Below, in pieces: positions 26,738-35,789 of a stretch of 50,751 nucleotides of DNA. Each line of letters begins with the position of its first letter. The first letter of the stretch is position 1. The DNA is from an uncultured Oscillospiraceae bacterium (lineage in GTDB: Bacteria; Bacillota; Clostridia; Oscillospirales; Ruminococcaceae). The notes beneath the pieces are model-generated. The model was not told where the DNA came from, searched no databases, and was given only the letters and a program-made list of their open reading frames with translations. The stretch lies in NCBI GenBank assembly GCA_910579545.1, contig CAJTVI010000012.1, positions 1-50,751 of the forward strand, read 5' to 3'. The position numbers and the translations under genes are program-made.

Positions 26738-27607
26738 ATGTCGCTGCAGATCCTGATCAACGGCCTTGCGACAGGCTCTATCTATGCCCTGATCGCCACC
26801 GGCTTTGCCTTGATCTTTAATGTGCTCAAGTTTTCCAACTTTTCGCACGGCGCCACCATGACCGCCGCCGCGTTTATGGCCTACTTTTTGGTATCCAGCA
26901 AGGGCTGGGGCCTTGTGCCCACCCTGCTCGTGGCCGGCCTGGCCGGCGCGGGCATCGCCCTGTTCGGCGAGTTTGTTGGCTTTCGCCGCATCCTTAAAAA
27001 CCATTCCTCGGCCACCTACTTTTTTGTGTCCTCGATTACGCTGGGCACCCTGTACGAGGGGCTTGTGACCATCCGGGTGGGGTCCAACTTCTTTAACTTC
27101 CCCTCGTTTTTCCAAAACCCCACCATCAACCTTGGCATCGTGATCTCCACCAGCGACGCGATCATGTTTTTGATCAGCATCGCGGCGCTGCTGATCCTGG
27201 CCTACGTCATTCAGAAAACCCGCCTCGGCCGTGCGCTGCGCGCCGTTTCGTTTGACCGTGACACCGCGCAGCTCATGGGCATCGACTCCACCCGCATCAT
27301 CCAGCTGACCTTTGTGATCTCGGGCATCCTGGCCGGCTTTGCGGGGGTCTTCCTTGGCATCAAATATACGCTGTATCCCACCCTGGGCAGCCTGGTCGTA
27401 AAGGGCTTTATCGCCTCGGTCATCGGCGGCCTGGGCAGCCTTACCGGCGCCATCATCGGCGCGTTTTTGCTGGGCGTGGTCGAAACCCTGCTGCTCAGCC
27501 TGCTGGGCTCGGGCTATTCCACCATTGCCACCTTTGCCATTATGCTGGTGTTTTTGCTGCTGCGTCCGCAGGGCATTGCCGGCAGCAATGTGCAGGAAAA
27601 AGCGTAA
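26738..27607 (+). CDS. livH: Branched-chain-amino-acid-type ABC transporter permease LivH
   Basis: Membrane subunit of the importer; 289 residues with about eight hydrophobic segments. Family motifs are visible: NGLATGSIYALIATGFALIF near the N-terminus, GIDSTRIIQLTFVISGILAG in the cytoplasmic coupling region and IGGLGSLTGAIIGAFLLG near the end. TTTGGAGGAGG precedes the ATG. It is followed by livM after 18 nt. Confidence 0.93.
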   Translation: MSLQILINGLATGSIYALIATGFALIFNVLKFSNFSHGATMTAAAFMAYFLVSSKGWGLVPTLLVAGLAGAGIALFGEFVGFRRILKNHSSATYFFVSSITLGTLYEGLVTIRVGSNFFNFPSFFQNPTINLGIVISTSDAIMFLISIAALLILAYVIQKTRLGRALRAVSFDRDTAQLMGIDSTRIIQLTFVISGILAGFAGVFLGIKYTLYPTLGSLVVKGFIASVIGGLGSLTGAIIGAFLLGVVETLLLSLLGSGYSTIATFAIMLVFLLLRPQGIAGSNVQEKA

Positions 27608-27625
27608 GGAGGGAGAACGCAACTT

Positions 27626-28510
27626 ATGGCACTTGTTTCAAACGTACTTACGCAGGTGTTTATCACGCTGGTTGCCGTGGCGGGGGTGTATGTGCTCACC
27701 GGCCTTACCGGCATGTTCTCGCTGGGGCAGGCGGCCTTTATGGCCATTGGCGCCTATGCCTCGGGGCTTTTGGTGATCCGGCTGCACCTGCCCATCCCGC
27801 TGGCGGTGCTGCTGGCGGTGCTGCTGGCCGTGCTGGTGGGCTACCTTATCGGCTACCCGGTGGTGCGGCTGCGGCGGGACTATATCTCGCTGGTGACCCT
27901 GGGCTTTGGCGAGGCGATCGCCGCTTTGCTCAACCGCATGACCAAGCTGACCGGCGGCGCCTCCGGCCTCACCGGCATCCCCCGCACGGTGGGCCTTGGC
28001 ATCGCGGCGGTCTCGGCTGTTCTGGCCCTTGCCCTGGTGGCCTTTTTCAAAACCAGCAAGTACGGCCGGCAGTGCATCGCGCTGCGAGGGGATGAACTGG
28101 CCGCCCGGGCCATGGGCATCGACGTGACCCGCATCAAGATGATCGCCTTTTTGCTCAGCGTGGCGCTGACCAGCTATTCGGGCTGCCTGTATGCCTTCTA
28201 CATGTCCTATGTGGATCCCACCGGCTTTGGCTGGAAGCGCAGCGCCGATTGGGTCATCATGGTCTTCTTTGGCGGGGTCAACAGCCTTACCGGCTCCACC
28301 ATCGGCGCCTTTATCCTCAGCGCGCTGCCCCAGGTGCTGCGCGGGCTGCAGAACTACCGCTATGTGATCTACGCGGTGCTGGTGCTGCTGATCATCAACT
28401 TCCGCCCCTCCGGCCTTCTGGGCGAGTGGGAACTTACCCCCCGCAACCTGCGGGCCATCCCGGCCAACATCAAACGTGCGCTGGACAAAAAGTCAAAGGA
28501 GGCGCGGTAA
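27626..28510 (+). CDS. livM: Branched-chain-amino-acid-type ABC transporter permease LivM
   Basis: Second membrane subunit; 294 residues with the LivM pattern GMFSLGQAAFMAIGAYAS, the coupling segment AARAMGIDVTRIKMIAF and FGGVNSLTGSTIGAFIL. AAGGAGGG precedes the ATG. It ends directly against livG, so translation is coupled. Confidence 0.93.
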   Translation: MALVSNVLTQVFITLVAVAGVYVLTGLTGMFSLGQAAFMAIGAYASGLLVIRLHLPIPLAVLLAVLLAVLVGYLIGYPVVRLRRDYISLVTLGFGEAIAALLNRMTKLTGGASGLTGIPRTVGLGIAAVSAVLALALVAFFKTSKYGRQCIALRGDELAARAMGIDVTRIKMIAFLLSVALTSYSGCLYAFYMSYVDPTGFGWKRSADWVIMVFFGGVNSLTGSTIGAFILSALPQVLRGLQNYRYVIYAVLVLLIINFRPSGLLGEWELTPRNLRAIPANIKRALDKKSKEAR

Positions 28511-29275
28511 ATGGCACTGCTCGAGGTCAAAAACATCTACAAAAGCTTTGGCGGCGTCAAGGCCATCCAGGACTTTTCGCTCGATGCCGACCGGGGCGAG
28601 ATCCACGGCATCATCGGCCCCAACGGCGCGGGCAAAACCACCATCTTCAACTCTATCTCGGGGGTGTACACCCCGGACGCGGGCACCGTGCTGCTGGATG
28701 GGACGGACATTACCCAGATGGAGCAGCACAGGATCACCCGGCTGGGGATGGGCCGCACCTTTCAGAACATCCGGCTCTTCAAGGGCCTTACGGTGGAAGA
28801 AAACGTGATGTGCGCCTTTGACCCCCAGAGCAAATACACCGTGCTGGGCGGGCTGCTGCCCACCCCGGCCCGCCGCGCGGAGGAAAAGCGGGGGAGGGAG
28901 CTGTGCGAAAAGTACCTTGAGGTCGTGGGCATGAAGGACTATCTTCAGGAGCGGCCCGAGAATCTCTCGTATGGCATGCAGCGGCGCATCGAGATCGCCC
29001 GCGCTTTGATGTGCGAGCCCAAGATCCTTTTGCTGGACGAGCCGGCCGCCGGCCTCAACCCCACCGAGGTAGGGGAACTGATGGAACTGATCCAGCGCAT
29101 CTCGGGGGAGATCGGGTTCGGCATCCTGCTGATCGAGCACCGGCTGGAGCTGGTGATGAACGTTTCGCACCTGATCCATGTGCAGAACTTTGGCAAGACC
29201 ATCGCGGTGGGCACCCCGGACGAGGTGCGGCATAACCCGGAGGTCATCGAGGCCTATCTCGGCAAGGAGGATTGA
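28511..29275 (+). CDS. livG: ABC transporter ATP-binding protein LivG
   Basis: First ATPase of the importer; 254 residues. Walker A is GPNGAGKTT, the signature is LSYGMQRRIEIARAL (one position away from LSxGQ, as usual in LivG), Walker B is ILLLDEPAAGLNP, and the H-loop is in LLIEHRLELV. Its stop overlaps the upstream context of livF by only a few bases. Confidence 0.95.
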   Translation: MALLEVKNIYKSFGGVKAIQDFSLDADRGEIHGIIGPNGAGKTTIFNSISGVYTPDAGTVLLDGTDITQMEQHRITRLGMGRTFQNIRLFKGLTVEENVMCAFDPQSKYTVLGGLLPTPARRAEEKRGRELCEKYLEVVGMKDYLQERPENLSYGMQRRIEIARALMCEPKILLLDEPAAGLNPTEVGELMELIQRISGEIGFGILLIEHRLELVMNVSHLIHVQNFGKTIAVGTPDEVRHNPEVIEAYLGKED

Positions 29276-29277
29276 GG

Positions 29278-29985
29278 ATGGAACCAATGCTGAAAGTAAC
29301 CGACCTTGCCGTCAGCTACGGCCATGTGGAAGCGCTGCGCGGTGTGAGCGTTGAGGTAAAAAAGGGGCAGATCGTTTCGATCATCGGCGCCAACGGCGCG
29401 GGCAAAACCACTCTGCTGCGCACCATTTCGGGGCTGGTGCGGCCCCAGAGCGGCAGCATTCTGTTTGAAGGCGAGGAGCTGCCCAAAAAGCCCAGCAAGA
29501 TCGTGGCCAAGGGCGTGGTGCAGGTGCCGGAGGGCCGCAAGTGCTTTTCGGGCCTTACCGTGCGGGACAACCTTTTGGTGGGCGGCTACCTGTTTAAGGG
29601 CAAGGACCTGGAAAAGGACCTGGAGGAGCAGTACAAGCTTTTCCCCCGCTTAAAGGAGCGCGAAAACCAGTTTGCCGGCACCTTTTCGGGCGGCGAGCAG
29701 CAGATGCTGGCGGTGGCCCGCGGGCTGATGAGCCGGCCCAAGATCCTTTTGCTGGACGAGCCCTCGATGGGCCTTGCGCCCCTGGTTGTGGACCAGATCT
29801 ATGACCTGATCCGCCAGATCCGCCAGCGGGGCATCACGGTGCTGCTGGTGGAGCAGAACGCCAAAAAGGCGCTGGGCATCTGCGACTACGCCTATGTGCT
29901 GGAAAACGGCCGGATCAGCCTGGCCGGCACCGGGCAGGAGCTGCTTGCCTCGGACGATGTGCGCAAGGCCTATCTGGGCGGCTGA
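29278..29985 (+). CDS. livF: ABC transporter ATP-binding protein LivF
   Basis: Second ATPase; 235 residues with Walker A GANGAGKTT, signature FSGGEQQMLAVARGL, Walker B ILLLDEPSMGLAP and H-loop LLVEQNAKKAL. I start it at the ATG at 29278 because AAGGAGG at 29264-29270 is well placed; a second Met follows at 29287. It is the last transporter gene; the dehydratase begins 59 nt further on in the same direction without a visible terminator between them. Confidence 0.95.
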   Translation: MEPMLKVTDLAVSYGHVEALRGVSVEVKKGQIVSIIGANGAGKTTLLRTISGLVRPQSGSILFEGEELPKKPSKIVAKGVVQVPEGRKCFSGLTVRDNLLVGGYLFKGKDLEKDLEEQYKLFPRLKERENQFAGTFSGGEQQMLAVARGLMSRPKILLLDEPSMGLAPLVVDQIYDLIRQIRQRGITVLLVEQNAKKALGICDYAYVLENGRISLAGTGQELLASDDVRKAYLGG

Positions 29986-30044
29986 GGCGCGCCGGCCCCT
30001 GCGGCACAGCGGGGCTAATATGCAATAATAAAGGAGAAAATGGT

Positions 30045-31721
30045 ATGAACGGCGAGAAGATCCGCAGCTGGAACGAGGAATCGCTCGACCACCGCAACAC
30101 GCTTTTGTACGCGATGGGCATCAGCGAGGAGGACGTCAAGCGCCCGATCATCGGGCTTATCAACACCTGGAACGAGATGAACCCCGGGCATTACCCCTTT
30201 GACAAGGGGCTGATTGCCGAACTCAAGGCCGAAATTTACGCCGCGGGGGGCCTTGCGCTGGAACTGCCCATCACCGGCATCTGCGACGGCATCTGCAGCA
30301 ACACCCCCGGCGACCGGTACACCCTGCCCACCCGGGACCTTGTTTCCAGCGAGGTGGAAACGGTGGCCGAACTGAACATGCTGGAGGGCATGGTGATGAT
30401 GGCCACCTGCGACAAGGTGGTGCCCGGCATGGTGATGGGGGCGCTGCGGGTAAACATCCCCACCGTGATGTTTACCGGCGGTTATATGGCGGCCGGCCAT
30501 TACAAGGGCCGGATGCTCACCCTCACCCACACCAAGCAGGCCTATGCGGCCTATGTGGAGGGCAGCCTGTCCCGCGAGGATTACAAGGGCATCGTGCGCA
30601 ATGCCTGCCCCACCCCGGGCGCCTGCCCCTTTATGGGCACCGCCAACACCATGAGTTCGATGGCCGAGATTCTGGGCCTTTCGCCCCACGGCAACGGCAG
30701 CACCCGCAGCCAGAGCCCCAAATGGCACGAGCTGGCCCGCCAGGCCGCCCGCGGCATTATGCAGGCCTGGAAGGATGGGGTGCGCCCGGCCGACTTTATC
30801 GACCAGAAGAGCCTGGAAAACGTGGTGCGCTACATGATGGCCACCGGCGGCAGCACCAACAGCATGCTGCACATCCCGGCCATTGCCCGGCAGATCGGCT
30901 GCGACATCACCCCCGAGACCTTTGATGCCATCAGCCGGGAGGTGCCCTGCATCAGCACCATCTACCCCAACCATCCCACCTATACCATGGAGGAGTTTGA
31001 GGCGGCGGGCGGCCTGCCCGGCGTGGTCAAGGAACTGATCGAGGGCGGCAAGCTGGACGGCAGTACCAAGGGCCTTTTTGGCACCCTGCAGGACAAGGCC
31101 GACACGGTGGAAAAGGTGGATCACGAGGTGATCCGCCCGGTGGCCGACCCCATCCACCCGCAGGGCGGGCTTGCGGTGCTGCACGGCAACATCGGCACCG
31201 ACAGCGCCATCGTCAAGTTCAGCGCGGTGGACCCGGCGGCCTGGACCTTCAGCGGCCCGGCCAAGGTGTACGAGAGCCAGGACGACGCCTGGCACGCCAT
31301 CCTCAAGGACGAGATCGTGGCCGGGGATGTGGTCATCATCCGGTACGAGGGCCCCAAGGGCAGCCCCGGAATGCCCCATATGGAAACCTTTATGGCGGCC
31401 GTGCTTGGCAAGGGGCTGGGCGCCAAGATCGCCCTGGTTTCGGACGGCCGGTTTTCCGGCGCCACCGGCGGCCTTGCCATTGGGCATGTGAGCCCCGAGG
31501 CCTACGAGGGCGGCAACATCGCCCTGATCCAGAATGGGGATATCATCCATGTGGACATTGAGGCCCGCACCCTCACGGTGGATGTGAGCGAGGAGGAGTT
31601 TGCCCGCCGCAAAGCCGGCTGGAAGCCCATCGTCAAGCCGGCGTCCGGCTGGCTGCAGCTCTACCGCAGGCAGTGCACCAGCGCCCACCGCGGCGCTACC
31701 GTGTTTTGGGATAAGGACTAA
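30045..31721 (+). CDS. IlvD/Edd-family dehydratase, probably a sugar-acid dehydratase
   Basis: Removes water from 2,3-dihydroxy acids, using an Fe-S cluster. The 558 residues contain GLINTWNEMNPGH, the cluster cysteine Cys122 in ATCDKVVPGM and Cys194 in CPTPGACPFMGTANTM, plus the C-terminal SDGRFSGATGG motif. In E. coli IlvD the second segment reads CPTCGSC; here the middle Cys is Pro, while the ligand Cys194 is kept. The neighbourhood (LacI regulator, sugar epimerase, alcohol dehydrogenases, ROK kinase, no other ilv genes) favours an aldonate or sugar-acid dehydratase over dihydroxyacid dehydratase of valine synthesis. AAAGGAG precedes the ATG. It may be co-transcribed with liv. Confidence 0.82.
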   Translation: MNGEKIRSWNEESLDHRNTLLYAMGISEEDVKRPIIGLINTWNEMNPGHYPFDKGLIAELKAEIYAAGGLALELPITGICDGICSNTPGDRYTLPTRDLVSSEVETVAELNMLEGMVMMATCDKVVPGMVMGALRVNIPTVMFTGGYMAAGHYKGRMLTLTHTKQAYAAYVEGSLSREDYKGIVRNACPTPGACPFMGTANTMSSMAEILGLSPHGNGSTRSQSPKWHELARQAARGIMQAWKDGVRPADFIDQKSLENVVRYMMATGGSTNSMLHIPAIARQIGCDITPETFDAISREVPCISTIYPNHPTYTMEEFEAAGGLPGVVKELIEGGKLDGSTKGLFGTLQDKADTVEKVDHEVIRPVADPIHPQGGLAVLHGNIGTDSAIVKFSAVDPAAWTFSGPAKVYESQDDAWHAILKDEIVAGDVVIIRYEGPKGSPGMPHMETFMAAVLGKGLGAKIALVSDGRFSGATGGLAIGHVSPEAYEGGNIALIQNGDIIHVDIEARTLTVDVSEEEFARRKAGWKPIVKPASGWLQLYRRQCTSAHRGATVFWDKD

Positions 31722-31729
31722 AGCCCGCG

Positions 31730-31768
31730 CCCGCGCCTGCCGCGGCAAAGCGGCAGGCGCGGGCTTTT
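31730..31768 (+). terminator. Terminator after the dehydratase gene
   Basis: A perfect 14-bp GC-rich stem, CCCGCGCCTGCCGC at 31730-31743 against GCGGCAGGCGCGGG at 31750-31763, with a 6-nt loop and CTTTT. It lies between the dehydratase and lacI genes; I see no clear promoter for lacI behind it, so some read-through is likely. Confidence 0.8.
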
Positions 31769-31793
31769 GGCAGAAAAAAGGAGGGCCGGCTGT

Positions 31794-32807
31794 ATGGCGA
31801 GCATCAAGGACATTGCCCAGGCGGTGGGGGTATCGCCCAGCACCGTTTCACGGGTGATCAACGGCAAAAGCTATGTCAACGACGCCACCCGCCAAAAGGT
31901 GCTTTCCATGGTGGAGCGCACCGGCTACCAGCCCAACGTGCTGGCCAAAAGCCTTAAGATGGGGCGCAGCAACACCATCTGCCTGATGCTGCCCAGCATC
32001 GACAACCTGATCTTCCCGCCCATTGCCCGCGGCATTGAGGATGTGGCCCGCAAGCACGGCTTTACGGTGGTGCTTTGCAACACCGACGAGGACGCCGCCA
32101 CCGAAAAGGCCTACATCGAAAAGATGAAGACCCGCTGGATCGATGGGTTTGTGCTTTGCAGCAGCATGGGCCGGCTGAACAACGGCCGCAGGCTGCGGGA
32201 GGAGGGCTTCCCGGTGGTGCTGGCCAACCGCTTTACCGAGGAGGACCTGCAGCTGGTGGACACGGTGGCGGTGGACAACTTCCGCGGCGCCTACACGGCC
32301 ACCCGGTACCTTTTGCGCAGCGGCAAAAAGCGGATCGCCATTGCCTATGGGCGGGAGGGGCTCTTCCTTTACCGGGAGCGGTACCGGGGCTACTGCCAGG
32401 CGCTCAAGGACGCGGGCATCCCCTACGACGAACGGCTGGTGCTGCGCGAGCATAATGGGTCCGACAGCTTTTACCAGCTTACCCAGGAGGCCATGGCCCT
32501 GCCCGAGCCGCCGGACGCCTTTTTTGCCACCAGCGACCCCAAGGCCTTTGTGATCCTGCACGCTTTGCACGATCTGGGGGTGCAGATCCCGCAGCAGGTC
32601 TCGGTGATCGGGTTTGACAACGTGGGCCTTTCTTCCATGGTGGAGCCGCCGCTCTCCACCATTTCGCAGCCGCTGCACGACCTGGGCGCGGCGGCGGCCG
32701 CAAGCCTGATCCGGCAGATCAACTATAAGGATAAAAACGGCGTGCTGCCGCCCCCCATCCGCACCGTGCTGGATTTTGACCTGATCGTGCGCGGCTCGAC
32801 CGACTGA
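31794..32807 (+). CDS. LacI-family transcriptional regulator
   Basis: A 337-residue repressor-type regulator. The N-terminal helix-turn-helix (IKDIAQAVGVSPSTVSRVING) is followed by the hinge helix (LAKSLKMGRS) and a periplasmic-binding-protein-like sugar sensor domain (about 60-337, with IGFDNVGLSSMVEPPLSTI near the end). It most likely controls the surrounding catabolic genes in response to a sugar or sugar acid. AAAGGAGGG precedes the ATG at 31794. Its operator is not certain; the inverted repeat at 34928-34956 is one candidate. Confidence 0.9.
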   Translation: MASIKDIAQAVGVSPSTVSRVINGKSYVNDATRQKVLSMVERTGYQPNVLAKSLKMGRSNTICLMLPSIDNLIFPPIARGIEDVARKHGFTVVLCNTDEDAATEKAYIEKMKTRWIDGFVLCSSMGRLNNGRRLREEGFPVVLANRFTEEDLQLVDTVAVDNFRGAYTATRYLLRSGKKRIAIAYGREGLFLYRERYRGYCQALKDAGIPYDERLVLREHNGSDSFYQLTQEAMALPEPPDAFFATSDPKAFVILHALHDLGVQIPQQVSVIGFDNVGLSSMVEPPLSTISQPLHDLGAAAAASLIRQINYKDKNGVLPPPIRTVLDFDLIVRGSTD

Positions 32808-32875
32808 CCCGCCGGGCCAAACCGGCAAAGCGCCCTGCGGCCCGGCCGCGCAAAACACAGGGAGGGAGCCATACC

Positions 32876-33724
32876 ATGAACCCGCTTGGCATCAACCTTT
32901 GGAACTGGGCGCCCGGCCTTGGGCCGGAATGCCTTGGCCTGCCCGCCCGCGCGGCGGGGATGGGCTTTACCGCCATTGAACTGCCCATGACCCAGCCGCA
33001 GCTGCCGGCCGGCCTGAAGGAGGAACTGGCCGCCGCCGGCCTGCCGGTGACCCTTTGCGCCGCGCTGGGGCCGGGGCGGGACCTCTCGAACTTTGACCCC
33101 GCCGTGCGCAGGAATACCATGGACTACCTGACCGGCTGCCTTAAAACCGGCGAGGCGGTGGGGGCCAGCGTATTCTGCGGCCCGCTGTACGCCGGGGGCG
33201 GCAAGCGCCACTGGCTGGATGGGGAAGAAAAAAAGCGGGAGTGGGAACTGGCCGTTGCCGGCCTTCAGGAACTGGCCCGCCGGGCCGCCGAGTGCGGCAT
33301 GGCCCTCTCGCTGGAGCCGCTCAACCGCTACCGCACCAGCGTCTGCAATACCGCGGCGCAGGTGATCGGGATGATCCGCGAGATCGGCGCGCCCAACGTG
33401 GGCCTGCATTTTGACACCTACCACGCCTGCCTGGAGGAAAAGGACCTTTTGGCCGCCCTGGAAAGCGCGCTGCAAACCGGGCTGGTCAACCATTTCCACG
33501 CCTGCGCCAACAACCGCGGCGCGCCGGGGCAGGGCATCGTCCCCTGGCGGCAGGTGCTGGGGCTTTTGGTGCGGTACGGCTATGCCGGGCACATTACCAT
33601 GGAGACCTTTGCGCTGGGCGGGCTGGACAGCAGCTGGACCCAGGTGCACGAGGAGCCGGACGCGCTGGCCCGGGCGGGGCTGGGCTATCTTATGGGCTTT
33701 TTTGCCGGCACGGCCGGGGCCTGA
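32876..33724 (+). CDS. Sugar 3-epimerase-like TIM-barrel protein (tagatose/psicose 3-epimerase family)
   Basis: A 282-residue xylose-isomerase-like TIM barrel. The metal and catalytic residues of the D-tagatose 3-epimerase family are in place: Glu147 in LEPLNRYRTSVCNT, Asp180 in HFDTYH, His208 in HFHACANNRGAPGQG and Glu243 in METF. The enzyme would invert C3 of a free ketose. A role as hydroxypyruvate-isomerase-like or C-glycoside-processing protein is possible within the same fold. It follows lacI directly and precedes the zinc dehydrogenase. AGGGAGG is the ribosome binding site. Confidence 0.8.
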   Translation: MNPLGINLWNWAPGLGPECLGLPARAAGMGFTAIELPMTQPQLPAGLKEELAAAGLPVTLCAALGPGRDLSNFDPAVRRNTMDYLTGCLKTGEAVGASVFCGPLYAGGGKRHWLDGEEKKREWELAVAGLQELARRAAECGMALSLEPLNRYRTSVCNTAAQVIGMIREIGAPNVGLHFDTYHACLEEKDLLAALESALQTGLVNHFHACANNRGAPGQGIVPWRQVLGLLVRYGYAGHITMETFALGGLDSSWTQVHEEPDALARAGLGYLMGFFAGTAGA

Positions 33725-33781
33725 GCGCCCCCTTGCCGCACGGCGGGCGGAAGTTTGAATGCGCCCCCTTGCCGCACGGCG
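33725..33781. repeat. 21-bp perfect direct repeat after the epimerase gene
   Basis: A 21-bp sequence, beginning GCGCCCCCTTGCC directly after the epimerase stop codon (33725-33745), recurs without change at 33761-33781, 36 bp downstream. The remaining gap to the dehydrogenase is GC-rich and holds no gene. Confidence 0.8.
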
Positions 33782-33859
33782 CGGCCGGGGCGGGGGAGAA
33801 GCCCTTGGGCGCGGCCTGCCGTTTTGCACAAAGCCAATCTGTGAAAGGAAGCATGCAAT

Positions 33860-34900
33860 ATGTCTGAGATCCATTTCCCCCTGCAAAACCGGGTGGGCGA
33901 GGTATACGAGCCCTTTAAGACCCATTTTTTGTCCCGCAGCATCGAGGGGCTTGCCCCGGACGAGGTGCTGGTAAAGGTGCGGGCCTCGGCCATCTGCGGC
34001 AGCGACCTGCACATTGCGCGGGGGCTGCATCCTTCGGCCCCGCTGCCGGTTACCATCGGGCACGAGTTTTCGGGCGATGTGGCGGCGGTGGGCGCCGGGG
34101 TGGACACGGTCGCGGTGGGCGCCCGGGTCACGGTGGAGCCCTGCATCGTGTGCGGCAAATGCGACGCCTGCCGCCATGGCGAGTACTCCTACTGCGAACA
34201 CATCTCCTTTACCTACCGGATGGGGGATGGGGCCATGGCCGATTATGTGGTGGTCAAAGCGCCCTATGTCTACGAACTGCCCGAGGGCATGAGTTACGAG
34301 GCCGGCGCGCTGATCGAGCCGCTCTCGGTGGCCACCCACGCGGTGCGCCGGGCAAAGGTCGGCCTGGGCGAAACGGTGCTGGTCGTGGGGGCTGGGGCCA
34401 TTGGCATGATGGTGGCGGCCCTCTGCCGGCGCTGCGGCGCGGCGCGGGTGGTCATTGCCGACCTTTCGGACCAGCGGCTTGAGGCCGCGCTGGAGTTGGG
34501 CGCCACCGACGCGGTGAACAGCGGCAGGCAGGACCTTGCCGCCGAACTGGACCGGATCACCGGCGGCAAGGGCGTGGACAAAAGCTTTGAGTGCGTTGGG
34601 CGGGAAAGCTGCTTTAACCAGGCGATCCTGGCCCTTAAAAAGAACGGCACCTGCACCGCCATTGGCATCTACGAAAAGCCGATGGTCAGCTTCCCGGCCG
34701 GGCGGCTGATCACCCACGAGATCCACATCCAGGGCGCGCAGGGTTACTGCTGGGATTTCCCCATTGCCATTGCGGCCGCAAAGGACCTGCCCATCGACCG
34801 CTTTGTGACCCATACCTTTGCGCTGGACGCGCTGCAAAACGCGCTGGAAACCGCGCTTGACCCCGCCGCGGGCAGCATCAAGGTGGTCGTCCGGCCGTAA
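33860..34900 (+). CDS. Zinc-dependent alcohol/polyol dehydrogenase (MDR family)
   Basis: NAD(P)-dependent oxidation of a secondary alcohol such as a polyol or sugar acid. The 346 residues show the catalytic-zinc Cys46 (ICGSD) and the His68-Glu69 pair (GHE), and the four structural-zinc cysteines at residues 95-112 of which C98, C101, C104 and C112 have the usual spacing. The Rossmann motif is VVGAGAIGMM. It is closest in pattern to sorbitol/threonine/galactitol-type dehydrogenases. It lies between the epimerase and the SDR; together they could shuttle a substrate between alcohol and ketose. Confidence 0.87.
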   Translation: MSEIHFPLQNRVGEVYEPFKTHFLSRSIEGLAPDEVLVKVRASAICGSDLHIARGLHPSAPLPVTIGHEFSGDVAAVGAGVDTVAVGARVTVEPCIVCGKCDACRHGEYSYCEHISFTYRMGDGAMADYVVVKAPYVYELPEGMSYEAGALIEPLSVATHAVRRAKVGLGETVLVVGAGAIGMMVAALCRRCGAARVVIADLSDQRLEAALELGATDAVNSGRQDLAAELDRITGGKGVDKSFECVGRESCFNQAILALKKNGTCTAIGIYEKPMVSFPAGRLITHEIHIQGAQGYCWDFPIAIAAAKDLPIDRFVTHTFALDALQNALETALDPAAGSIKVVVRP

Positions 34901-34927
34901 ACGCGTCCCGGGCGCACCCCATTAAGC

Positions 34928-34956
34928 AGACTGTCAAATTTATGTTTCGACAGTCT
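34928..34956. promoter_or_regulatory. Inverted repeat upstream of the SDR gene, candidate operator or hairpin
   Basis: AGACTGTC at 34928-34935 and GACAGTCT at 34949-34956 form perfect 8-bp arms 13 bp apart, in an AT-rich island 20 nt before the SDR start codon and just upstream of its ribosome binding site. It could bind a regulator or, as RNA, hide or expose the ribosome binding site. No T-run follows, so it is not a terminator. Confidence 0.55.
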
Positions 34957-34976
34957 CCAAAGAGGAGGCAGTTTTG

Positions 34977-35744
34977 ATGAAAAAAACCGCTGTTGTTACC
35001 GGCTCGAGCCGGGGCATCGGGTTTGCCATTGCCCGCCAGCTGGGGCTGGACGGCTACAACATTGTAATGGTGGCAACCGGCCCGCAGCAAAAAAACCAGG
35101 CGGCGCTGGACGAGCTTGCGGCCTTGGGCATCCCCTGCGCGTATGTGCAGGCAAACGTGGGCGACCACGACGACCGGCTGCGCATTGTGGCCGAAGCGGT
35201 GCGCGCCTTTGGCCGCATCGACGCCCTTATAAACAACGCGGGGGTGGCCCCCAGCGTGCGGGCCGACCTGCTGGAGATGACCGAGGAGAGCTTTGACCGG
35301 GTGGTTGGCATCAACACCAAGGGCTGTATGTTCCTTACCCAGGCGGTGGCAAAGCAGATGATCTCCCAGCAGCCGCTCGACGGCCGCAAGGGGGTCATCG
35401 TCAATGTGTCCAGCTGCAGCGCGGTGGTTTCCAGCACAAGCCGCGGCGAGTACTGCGTGTCCAAGGCGGGGGTCTCGATGCTCACCTCCCTGTATGCCGA
35501 CCGGTTGGCGGCGGAGGGGATCCTGGTCAACGAGGTGCGCCCCGGGGTCATTGCCACCGACATGACCAGCGCGGTAACCGAAAAATACGACCGGCTGATC
35601 GCAGACAATGTATTCCCCATCGCCCGCTGGGGCCGCCCGGAGGATGTGGCGGGGGCGGTAAGCGCTTTGTGCAGCGACAAGTTTTTGTACACCACCGGCA
35701 ACTACATTGATGTGGACGGCGGCTTCCACATCCAGCGGCTGTGA
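34977..35744 (+). CDS. Short-chain dehydrogenase/reductase (3-oxoacyl-ACP reductase / sugar dehydrogenase type)
   Basis: A classical SDR of 255 residues: cofactor motif TGSSRGIG near the N-terminus, NNAG motif, catalytic Ser in the NVSSCSAVVSS stretch and the Tyr-x-x-x-Lys motif in EYCVSKAG. The end reads GNYIDVDGGFHIQRL. It would reduce or oxidise a carbonyl/alcohol in the pathway. AGAGGAGG at 34961-34968 places the start at the ATG at 34977 (a TTG just before it is less likely). An inverted repeat lies immediately upstream. Confidence 0.88.
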   Translation: MKKTAVVTGSSRGIGFAIARQLGLDGYNIVMVATGPQQKNQAALDELAALGIPCAYVQANVGDHDDRLRIVAEAVRAFGRIDALINNAGVAPSVRADLLEMTEESFDRVVGINTKGCMFLTQAVAKQMISQQPLDGRKGVIVNVSSCSAVVSSTSRGEYCVSKAGVSMLTSLYADRLAAEGILVNEVRPGVIATDMTSAVTEKYDRLIADNVFPIARWGRPEDVAGAVSALCSDKFLYTTGNYIDVDGGFHIQRL

Positions 35745-35789
35745 CCCCCTTGCGCGGGACCAAAAGCTGATGCAGAAGGGAGCGGCAGC

